Positions 1 through 6,600 of a stretch of 9,814 bases of DNA are shown here, in pieces; the first letter of the stretch is position 1, and each line of letters opens with the position of its first letter. A program made the translations under genes and the position numbers. The DNA comes from an uncultured euryarchaeote (GTDB taxonomy: Archaea > Thermoplasmatota > Poseidoniia > Poseidoniales > Poseidoniaceae), in assembly GCA_937881505.1 (NCBI GenBank), contig CALGEM010000125.1, positions 1-9,814 of the forward strand. Reading direction: 5' to 3'. The notes beneath the pieces were generated by a model, which searched no databases, had not been told where the DNA came from, and was given only the letters and a program-made list of their open reading frames with translations.

Positions 1-434
1 TCCTTCTTTAAAGGTATTTCTTTTGGCACTCGCCCATTATTTTTAATGGTATTAAAAAAAGAATAATAAATGGGGGAAAAAAGTAAGATCTCATCTCCTG
101 GCTCGCTGAACGCTCGCAAGCCCATTCCAATCCCTGTATTAACTCCGTGCACCACGGAGCACCATTCTTCAGAAATATCCCAATCATGCCTGCTTTTCAT
201 CCACATTTTTACGGAATTAATAAAAGATTTGTTGCTTCCATAGTATCCGAAAACGCCATGTGATACTTCTTTTTGGAGCGCGGAAAGAACAGCCTGAGGA
301 GGATTAAAATCCATGTCTGCAACCCACATTGATATGCACGTATTTTGATTCGCGTCGTATAAACTTCTTAAACCGTCAAACTTAGACAGATTTGCATGTC
401 TATTATCTATGAATTTGTCAAAATTAACTATCAT
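1..434 (-). CDS. PatB/MalY-family pyridoxal-phosphate C-S lyase (cystathionine beta-lyase-like), 3' part cut by window edge
   Basis: My translation of the complement from the ATG at 434-432 gives 144 codons with no stop before the window edge, so only the N-terminal third or so is present. Visible family marks are WVADMDF at residues 37-43, a GYYGS stretch near 63-67, HGVNTGIGMGLRAF near 97-109, and EPGDEILLFSPIYYSFF near 111-127. These match the N-terminal half of class I/II fold PLP enzymes of the PatB/MalY type, which cleave the C-S bond of cystathionine or cysteine conjugates to give thiol, pyruvate and ammonia in the cytoplasm. The PLP-binding lysine lies in the missing part. The start is the first in-frame ATG before the family homology; I see no clear Shine-Dalgarno. 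The gene is divergent from the deformylase and shares its AT-rich composition, unlike everything right of about 860. The exact substrate cannot be decided; a general class I/II aminotransferase is a less likely alternative. Confidence 0.88.
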   Translation of the reverse strand, partial: MIVNFDKFIDNRHANLSKFDGLRSLYDANQNTCISMWVADMDFNPPQAVLSALQKEVSHGVFGYYGSNKSFINSVKMWMKSRHDWDISEEWCSVVHGVNTGIGMGLRAFSEPGDEILLFSPIYYSFFNTIKNNGRVPKEIPLKK

Positions 435-504
435 TTGGCCAACGGGTCATGTATAAGAATTTATTTTATTCTAGTCTAGTATTAATATTTGTTTAAAATT
501 TAAA
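435..504. promoter_or_regulatory. Divergent AT-rich intergenic region between patB-like gene and deformylase
   Basis: These 70 bases separate two divergent starts and must hold both promoters if the genes are native neighbours. The stretch is very AT-rich from about 450, with a tandem CTAGT CTAGT at about 472-481 and a near-palindromic TTTAAAATTTAAA directly before the deformylase ATG. Several TATAAG/TATTAAT-like hexamers could be -10 elements on either strand, but no -35/-10 pair stands out. Neither gene has an obvious Shine-Dalgarno here. Function is inferred from position only. Confidence 0.35.
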
Positions 505-837
505 ATGGCAATTAAAAAAATATTTCTTTACCCCAGCCCTGTTTTGCTTCGGACAAGTGCTAGAATAGACAAATTTGATGAAAGCTTAGTAAGCCTTTCT
601 AAGGATCTAATTGATACTATGTATAATGCAGACGGTGTAGGATTGGCAGCTCCACAAATAGGCATAAATAAAAGGATATTTGTTATGGACTGCTCACGAG
701 AAGATGAAGAAAAAGATTGTAGAATTGTAATTAATCCACAGATTGAGCATGAATCTGAAGAGGTTGGCTCATATAAAGAGGGGTGCTTATCGATCCCAGG
801 AATTACGGAAGAGATATCAAGGCCAAAAGTCATTTAA
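505..837 (+). pseudogene. def: Peptide deformylase, truncated: motifs 1 and 2 present, motif 3 missing, in-frame TAA
   Basis: The 110-residue product is the N-terminal two thirds of a peptide deformylase, the metalloenzyme that removes the formyl group from the initiator methionine of new bacterial proteins. Motif 1 (GVGLAAPQ, residues 44-51) and motif 2 (EGCLS, residues 92-96, with metal ligand Cys94) are intact. Motif 3 (HExDH), which supplies the two metal-binding histidines and the catalytic Glu, is absent, so this product cannot be active. Family members are usually about 165-190 residues. The frame stops at TAA 835-837, yet the codons after it (838-861) read VVYQGIDG, which aligns without gap to the normal continuation of the family (RPK-x-x-K-V-x-Y-x-x-x-x-G). 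The TAA therefore sits where many homologues have Lys, one base from AAA. Homology then ends near 861 as the sequence becomes HMG-CoA reductase. Style resembles alphaproteobacterial deformylases. Loss of the 3' end is probably a join artefact; the TAA may be a real nonsense mutation or a base error. Confidence 0.85.
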
Positions 838-862
838 GTGGTATATCAAGGCATTGATGGCG
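838..862. other. Junction between AT-rich bacterial-type DNA and GC-richer archaeal-type DNA
   Basis: Deformylase-like codons in frame 1 can be followed to about 861 (VVYQGIDG). HMG-CoA reductase-like codons in frame 2 can be followed back to about 845-850 (KALMAFCND). The two homologies meet and overlap here, so the breakpoint lies within these bases. Base composition shifts from AT-rich to GC-richer at the same point, and both flanking genes lose an essential part. The 10-mer ATATCAAGGC occurs at 843-852 and also at 814-823, just upstream. No transposase, integrase, tRNA or terminal repeat is seen. A chimeric join (assembly, cloning or whole-genome amplification) is the simplest reading; the exact base cannot be fixed. 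Confidence 0.75.
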
Positions 863-1738
863 TTTTGCAACGATGTTCCTTCGCGAATGATTGCGCTTGG
901 AGGCGGTTGTAAGGCCATTGAAACGCGTGTTGTTTCCACAAATCTCGGCACGATGCTGGTGGTGCATCTTCTCGTGGATTGCAGGGACGCAATGGGCGCC
1001 AACGCCGTGAACACCATGGCCGAGCGTGTGGCTCCTCGCTTGGAAGCCCTCACAGGCGGAAGAGCCCACCTTCGAATCCTCTCCAACCTTGCAGGGCATC
1101 GTTTAGCACGCGTTCGAGCGGTGTTCTCTCCCGAAGAGATGTCCTCTGACGGCACGAAGGAAGACGGAGATGCGGTCATTCAAGGCATCCTTGAGGCCCA
1201 TGCCTTTGCCGTTGAAGACCCGTACCGGGCCACGACACACAACAAGGGCGTCATGAACGCCATTAGCAGCGTCGCGCTTGCCTGTGGCCAGGATTGGCGA
1301 GCGATTGAGGCTGGTTGCCACGCATGGACCACCATGGCCGATGGGCGCTACACGTCAATGTCTTCGTGGGAATGCGATGACGACGGGAACTTGGTCGGTT
1401 CCATGGACCTCCCGATGGCCGTCGGCATCGTTGGTGGTGCCTCCAAAGTCCATCCTGCAGCCAAGGCAAACCTTGCCATCTTGGGCGTCGAAACGGCTCA
1501 GGAACTCGCCGGTATCATCCTCTGTGCTGGACTTGCACAGAACCTGGGGGCTTTGCGAGCGCTCTCAACCAAAGGCATTCAAGCCGGCCACATGAAATTG
1601 CACGCCAAGAACATGGCCGTCAGCGCTGGCGCTGTTGGTGAAGAAGTGGAGGTGTTAGCGGCTCGTCTTCAAGCCCACGAAGGCCACCGCACACAAAGTC
1701 TGGTCGAGACGTGGCTTGAAGAGATGAGGAAGGCTTGA
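845..1738 (+). CDS. mvaA: Class II hydroxymethylglutaryl-CoA reductase, 5' truncated
   Basis: HMG-CoA reductase interconverts HMG-CoA and mevalonate with NAD(P)H; in archaea this feeds isoprenoid membrane lipids. Numbered from the Ile codon at 845, the fragment has ALGGGCKAIE (17-26), the nucleotide-binding DAMGAN (48-53), ATTHNKGVMN with the catalytic Lys (134), GQDWRAIEAG with the catalytic Asp (150), VGGASKVHP near 196-204, and QAGHMKLHAKN with the catalytic His (249). Spacing of these residues matches the class II Pseudomonas mevalonii enzyme (Lys267, Asp283, His381, from memory). By that comparison about 130 N-terminal residues are missing, including the segment with catalytic Glu83. The open frame extends upstream to an ATG at 743, but those residues overlap the deformylase in another frame and are not reductase-like, so that start is rejected. 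The TGA at 1736-1738 is 2 bp from the convergent scpB stop. Class II proteins occur in bacteria and in some archaea including Thermoplasmata relatives, so the class alone does not fix the host. Confidence 0.9.
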   Translation: MKALMAFCNDVPSRMIALGGGCKAIETRVVSTNLGTMLVVHLLVDCRDAMGANAVNTMAERVAPRLEALTGGRAHLRILSNLAGHRLARVRAVFSPEEMSSDGTKEDGDAVIQGILEAHAFAVEDPYRATTHNKGVMNAISSVALACGQDWRAIEAGCHAWTTMADGRYTSMSSWECDDDGNLVGSMDLPMAVGIVGGASKVHPAAKANLAILGVETAQELAGIILCAGLAQNLGALRALSTKGIQAGHMKLHAKNMAVSAGAVGEEVEVLAARLQAHEGHRTQSLVETWLEEMRKA

Positions 1739-1740
1739 TT

Positions 1741-2376
1741 TCACTCTTCTTCATCCACGGAAGAGGTTGCCACTTCTTGAACCGGAAGAGAGGATTGGAC
1801 CGTTCCCGTGCCGTCGGATTCTTCTCGAAGGATTTCTTTTCGGTCGCCCAGCTCATCCAAGAGGCCGCTGGATTGAACTTGTTCTCTGAACCACGCCTTG
1901 ACCTTCTTTCGTTCGGTGTGCGGGCAGCCAAAGGCTTCGGAGAAGCGACGGGTGGTGGCTAATCGGCGGGTGTTGCCGTCTTTACGACGGTCAATCATCC
2001 CGTGTTGGGCCAGTTCACGAACATAATCGTACGCCTTTTGACCCAACAATTCCACAAGACGGGATTGAGGCATGGGCTGATGATAGGCAATGAGAGCAGC
2101 TGCTTTGAGCAATTTTGGAGGCATGTCGGTCTTGGTCTCACGAGGCAGGTGCTCGGCGATGGTTGGTTTCACCTCGAGGGCCCATCGGTCGCCAACCTCG
2201 GCGAGTTGAAGGGCGCCACCTTTCCTTCGCTTGAGCGTGGCCTGCAGCGAGCCCAGGCAATCCAACATCTCGTCTTCGTCGTAGCCCAATGCTGTGGAGA
2301 GTTCCTCCACGGACATGGATTTGCCTGAACTGAACAGGGTGGCTTCAATCAGGGATTCCAACGGTAATTCTGCCAT
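1741..2376 (-). CDS. scpB: Segregation and condensation protein ScpB
   Basis: The 211-residue protein has the two winged-helix domains of ScpB. The first covers about residues 5-75 (LESLIEATLFSSGKSMSVEELS, then ALQLAEVGDRWALEVKP). The second covers about 85-160 (KLLKAAALIAYHQPMPQSRLVELLG, YVRELAQHGMIDR, then TTRRFSEAFG). ScpB dimers bind the middle of the kleisin ScpA and regulate the SMC ATPase ring that compacts and segregates the chromosome. Length is in the usual range, with a short acidic, Ser/Thr/Val-rich tail from about 175 ending in three Glu. The ATG at 2376-2374 is preceded by GGAGG with a 7-nt spacer, overlapping the region just after the scpA stop; the scpA-scpB gap is 12 bp. It is the last gene of the smc-scpA-scpB unit and converges on the HMG-CoA reductase gene. 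Identification rests on fold signature plus strong gene context. Confidence 0.93.
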   Translation of the reverse strand: MAELPLESLIEATLFSSGKSMSVEELSTALGYDEDEMLDCLGSLQATLKRRKGGALQLAEVGDRWALEVKPTIAEHLPRETKTDMPPKLLKAAALIAYHQPMPQSRLVELLGQKAYDYVRELAQHGMIDRRKDGNTRRLATTRRFSEAFGCPHTERKKVKAWFREQVQSSGLLDELGDRKEILREESDGTGTVQSSLPVQEVATSSVDEEE

Positions 2377-2388
2377 CTTCTTCCCTCC
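2374..2388 (-). promoter_or_regulatory. Shine-Dalgarno of scpB
   Basis: Read on the minus strand, the scpA TGA runs into TGAGGAGGGAAGAAGATG. A GGAGG core lies 7 nt before the scpB ATG, a near-ideal match to the 16S 3' end. It fixes the scpB start and shows that scpB is translated by its own initiation within an operon message. Confidence 0.8.
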
Positions 2389-3609
2389 TCATTCCACCAA
2401 CCAATCGTGTTCATCAAGCATGCTCTCGGTGGACGAATTGATCTCCACCTCAGCGGCTTCGGCTGGTGATTCGCTCGCTTCCTTGGCTGCTTTGGCCTCC
2501 AACTTGGCTTGACGACGGGCTGCACGTTCCTCGGCCAATCGGGCTCGCTCTGCGATGGCTTCCATTCGATGTTCAGAGCCCGTGGTTTCCCCGTCCAAGG
2601 CTTCGGCGTCCTCTGCCATCAGCGCCTCAACCGCATCCAACACGTCTTCAAATGACGACAGTTGGGGCCAGAGGTCTTCGATCATGATGTTTTCAACCGC
2701 TTCGCCCTCTTGTGTAATGCTGGCCATCCGCCGATGGGTCAGGAATAAACCGGCGATGAACGAAGCGACAAAGGCTTCACTTTGTGGGTCTTCAAGGGCT
2801 TCGCCAAAAGTGGCTTTGAGCACGGGCTTGAGTTTTGCAATGACATCAACGAGGGGAACGGTGGCAGAACCGGCTTCAGCACAGGTTGACTTGAGGGCCA
2901 CCCAACAGCGTTCAATGTCCCCCTCGAGGTCTTCGTTGTGCATGCGACCACCGACGTTATCGAGGTATTCGCTCAACTCCTTTTCGTGCTCCAAGCGATT
3001 GATTTCTCGTTGCTTGAGCGCCTCAGCATCATCCGCTGCGTCCTTGAACGCAGAGAGTAATTCAGCCAAGGTCACCGGTCGGCCTTCGTCCCGACGGACG
3101 CGTTCATCAAACAAGGTTGACAGAACATCGTCTGCTTCACCATCCAAAACGGACTGGGTGAAAAAGAAGGCTTCGTCATCGTAATCGCTCTCCCATCCAA
3201 AGGCCCCGTCATCTTCCCAGACCTCCTCTTCAACCGGCTGGATTTTGTCAAAAAGGACAGCCGATTGGTGGTGAAGAACTTCCCAAGAAAGACGAATCAG
3301 TCGGCCGCAGGCAGGCAAATCGAGGTTTTCACCTTCTTTCACTCGCTTTGCGAACACGTTCAAAAACGCAGAGAGGTCAACATCCCACGGGTTGAATTCC
3401 TCCTCTCGAACCAGGGACAGAACCAACGCCACTGAACGGTCGAACGGGTCGTGCAAACTCTGGTGTTCTGCCTCTTCGGTAGCGGCGATGGTCGCGATTC
3501 GCTGGCCAAACTCAACGGCATCCTCTCGCTCCTCACCCTGTCCGAGAAGTTGGTCGATGACCTCCTGCTGGAGGAACCACCGGTCGAGCATGCTCTGTTG
3601 TTCTGCCAT
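2389..3609 (-). CDS. scpA: Kleisin ScpA, unusually long with an acidic insert and charged tail
   Basis: ScpA is the kleisin that bridges the two SMC heads and carries ScpB. The kleisin N-terminal signature is at about residues 53-125 (HDPFDRSVALVLSLVREEEFNPWDVDLSAFLN region, then RLIRLSWEVLHHQSAVLF). The middle has an acidic aromatic stretch, about 126-165 (EEEVWEDDGAFGWE, SDYDDEAFFF), followed by TLAELLSAFKDA and charged helices. The C-terminal winged helix fits about 250-315 (TVPLVDVIAKLKPVLKATFGEAL, then FVASFIAGLFLTHRRMASITQEGEAVENIMIEDLWP). A mostly charged Ala/Glu/Arg tail follows to 406, ending HDWLVE. Typical ScpA proteins are about 230-280 residues, so roughly 130 residues are extra, in an N-terminal leader, the middle and the tail. 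The ATG at 3609-3607 lies 9 bp after the smc stop, with GAGG just upstream. Position between smc and scpB confirms the call; sequence alone would be a weaker match. Confidence 0.9.
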   Translation of the reverse strand: MAEQQSMLDRWFLQQEVIDQLLGQGEEREDAVEFGQRIATIAATEEAEHQSLHDPFDRSVALVLSLVREEEFNPWDVDLSAFLNVFAKRVKEGENLDLPACGRLIRLSWEVLHHQSAVLFDKIQPVEEEVWEDDGAFGWESDYDDEAFFFTQSVLDGEADDVLSTLFDERVRRDEGRPVTLAELLSAFKDAADDAEALKQREINRLEHEKELSEYLDNVGGRMHNEDLEGDIERCWVALKSTCAEAGSATVPLVDVIAKLKPVLKATFGEALEDPQSEAFVASFIAGLFLTHRRMASITQEGEAVENIMIEDLWPQLSSFEDVLDAVEALMAEDAEALDGETTGSEHRMEAIAERARLAEERAARRQAKLEAKAAKEASESPAEAAEVEINSSTESMLDEHDWLVE

Positions 3610-3618
3610 GAAATCGCC

Positions 3619-6600
3619 TCACTGTTCTTCAGATTCGACCGTTGCCTCGGTGACTTCGCTCGTTTCGGCCTCGTGCGCCTCTTCTTCGGCGATCTTGGAA
3701 GCCACTTCTGCTCGCTCATGGATGTCTTCGGTCAATTCTTGCGTTCGCTCCATCAAACCGCCCAACGAGGCTTCTTCAGGCGCCGCCTCCGCAGCTTCGT
3801 CATCGTGCATGTGAGCGAGCAAACCACCCAAACTCTTGGGCACCGCAACCGGGTCAGGAACCGATGGCATGTCTTCGGCTGCTGCAACGGCGTCCATGAT
3901 ACGGGACTCGTTCTTCGCTGCGTCCTTCTGAGCTTCTTTGAGCGCCGCCTCGCCCAAAGCGATGGCTCGCTCCCTGTCAAAGTCAAGGATGCGTCGACTG
4001 CAACCATCGCCGCCGTGGGTGATGCCAATGTGATGGTCGGCAAGTTTGAGGGAAACTTTTCGCAAGGTGACCATGATGAATTGCGCACGCTTGCTGCGCT
4101 TTCTGCACATCTTCGCAATGCGCTCGGCGTTGTAGGCGTCCAAGTTTTGGTCGACTTCGTCAAAGTAGTAGAACGGGCTTGGGTCGTAATCTTGAATGGC
4201 AAAAATCAGGGCGAGAGCGGCCATGGATTGCTCTCCACCGGAGAGTTGCTGACGGCTGACCTTCGAGGATTTTCCACGAGGTTGAGCCCACAACTCCAAT
4301 CCGCCCTTGAACGGCTCATCCGGGTTTTCGAGGAAGAGTTCACCTCGTCCTCCGTCGGACAACTCGTGGTAGGATTTCTTGAAGTTCTCGTTGACCTTTT
4401 CCAAAACGTTGAGCAAGCGTTCCTTTCGCTGGGATTCAAGTTGTTCAGTGACCTCGATCAGGTGCTTTCGGCGTGCTTGCAGGGTGGCGAATTCGTCCTT
4501 CATCAAGTCCAGGCGGGCCTGGCACTCATCGTACTGTTCAATCGCCATCATGTTGACATTTCCGAAGTTCTCCATCTTGCGCTGCAGGCCACGGAGTTGT
4601 CGCTCCAACTCACCAACATTCTTGAGGTCCTCAGGCAAATCCTCCAACGAAAGGTCGGCTTCAATCAGTTCCTGCGCCATCAACTGGACTTCGGCTTCTT
4701 TCTCGCTGATGGTGCGCATCAACTCCTCAGCCAAGCGGCGATGATTCTGTGCCTGATTGAGGCGTTCCTCGTTTCGAACACGAAGCGTTGCCCGCTGGTC
4801 GGTCAATTCCTGTCGCTCCTGTTCGAGGCCTTGATTTTCTTCCAAATACACGGCTTGTTCGTCCTTCTTGGCTTTCAAAGCCACCCTGTCGGTGGCCAAC
4901 GTCGCCTCAAGTTCGTCAACTCTGACCATTCTGGCCTCTTTGTTTTCATGGAGCGTGGTCAACCGCTGCTGAGTCTCGTCTACCCTGCGCTGAAGCACCG
5001 TTTGATGGCTTGCGCCGCTGGCAATGATCTCCTCAGCTTTCTCTTTCTTGCCCGTCGCCTCGACGCGAAGAAGATTTGCGGCATGCATGCGTTCTCGAAG
5101 ATGTTCGGGACTAGCGGCCTCAAGGGCGGTCTTCGCCGTTTCATGCGCTTCCTTCGAGGTGCCAAGCGTGCGGTCGGCCGCATCAAGTGCACGAATCGCA
5201 TCTTGTGCGCTGAGGCGAACCTCGTCCAACTTCTCTTCCAAACCAGCGACAACCTCCATCGCTTTCTTGTGAGCGAGACTGACTTGCTTCTTCTCGGCTT
5301 TGAGTTCACGCAACTCGGTCGCATGTGAATCGTCGACCATGGCGTTGATCTTGTTTCGAATGTTTTGTTGATTGGTGCGAGCCTCACGAAGCGCACCGGT
5401 GACGGTGGCCTCCATGAGATGGTATTTCTCAACTTCAGCGGTGTATTTCTCAACTTCGCTGGCGCCCTGAATTCGACCACCAAAAGCGATGCTCATCTTT
5501 CGCTTAGCACCACCAACCATCGCACCGCCGGCTTCAATGACATCCCCTCGGAGCGTGACAAATCGAGTACCGCCCATGTGCTGTCTGGCGATGCTTAGGT
5601 TCTCAACAATGAGCGTGTTTCGGAGAACAAAGCGAACCGCGACGTCGATGCGGGGGTCGTAATCCATCATTTCGTGGGCGAAACCGAGAACACCGTCCTT
5701 TCGGGCCGTCATGACTGTTTTTCCACCGGCACGAGAACTGGCGAGTTTGTTGAGTGGCAGGAAGGTGGCACGACCTGCACGGTTTTCAGCAAGCCATCGA
5801 ATGGCGTTGGCAGCGTCTTGGTCGGTCTCCACGACAACTGAGGCCATACCTGCACCGATGGCGGTGGCCAAAGCCACTTCGTGGGAACTGTCTTTGGGCG
5901 CACAAAGTTCGGCCACGGTTCCAATGATGCCCTTCAATTGCTGATTGTCTCGAGCGGCGATGACGGCGCTGGCGCCGCCAGCAAGTCCTTTTGCGCCGGA
6001 TTTCTGCTCCATCTCAGCCTTGGCCAGAGAAAGGGCACGTTCGGCTTCTCGCAATTTGATTTCAATACGCGTGCGGTCTTCGGCCAGTTGGGATTCGGCC
6101 CGTTGAGCTTCAGTCAATTGAACAGCCAGTGATTCACGGTCGTACTCGGGGGCCTCTTCGGCCATCTCTTGCAAGCGGATATCCAACTCGCCAAGTGCCA
6201 GGCGAATCTCCTCACTCTCCTGCTGTGCTTTGGCCAATTGGTCGCCGACCAAATCAGCCTCAACCGCAAGTTTGTCGACGTCCGTTTGCGCCTCTTGGCG
6301 GTGCTGTTCGTGAGTTTGTACGAGATCTTCTGCGGATGCCAACGCCTCTGTCAAGTGTTGATTTTTTTCACCGGCGGTAGCCAATGCTTCTCGAATGCGC
6401 TGCTCTTCATCCTGAGCCTCTTGGAGTTCATTCAGTGCATCAGCAAGTGCTTGGTTTGCTGATTGCAGACTGGTGATAAAGGCCTCAAGTTCGGCATTTG
6501 CTTCACTGAGTTGCTCAGACGCTGCAAGCGTTTCTTCCTCTTCTTCCTCTTCTTCACGAGCCGCTTCTTGCAGGCGGTCGTTGTTGAGTTCAATGGCGAC

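Noticed and set aside
528..833. 101-residue open frame on the minus strand opposite the deformylase
   Set aside because: Complete overlap with a gene of clear family motifs; the translation has no recognisable features.
835..837. TAA in the deformylase as a recoded or readthrough codon
   Set aside because: TAA is the strongest stop, no stem-loop or recoding signal follows, and the gene is broken 25 bases later anyway. Mutation or base error is simpler.
743..844. Possible extended HMG-CoA reductase N-terminus from an ATG at 743, or a deformylase-reductase fusion
   Set aside because: Residues before about 845 are in another frame over the intact deformylase motif 2 region and do not resemble the reductase N-terminus, so this is an out-of-frame read of the join rather than a fusion.
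838..862. Genomic island or integrated mobile element boundary
   Set aside because: No integrase, transposase, tRNA, inverted terminal repeat or clear target duplication flanks the join; the only repeat is 10 bases and lies on one side of the breakpoint region.
3451..5328. A 625-residue open frame on the plus strand opposite smc and scpA
   Set aside because: It lies exactly antisense to smc codons, where a stop needs a TTA, CTA or TCA codon in smc, and these are rare here. It also spans two real genes, has no ribosome site and shows no recognisable domain.
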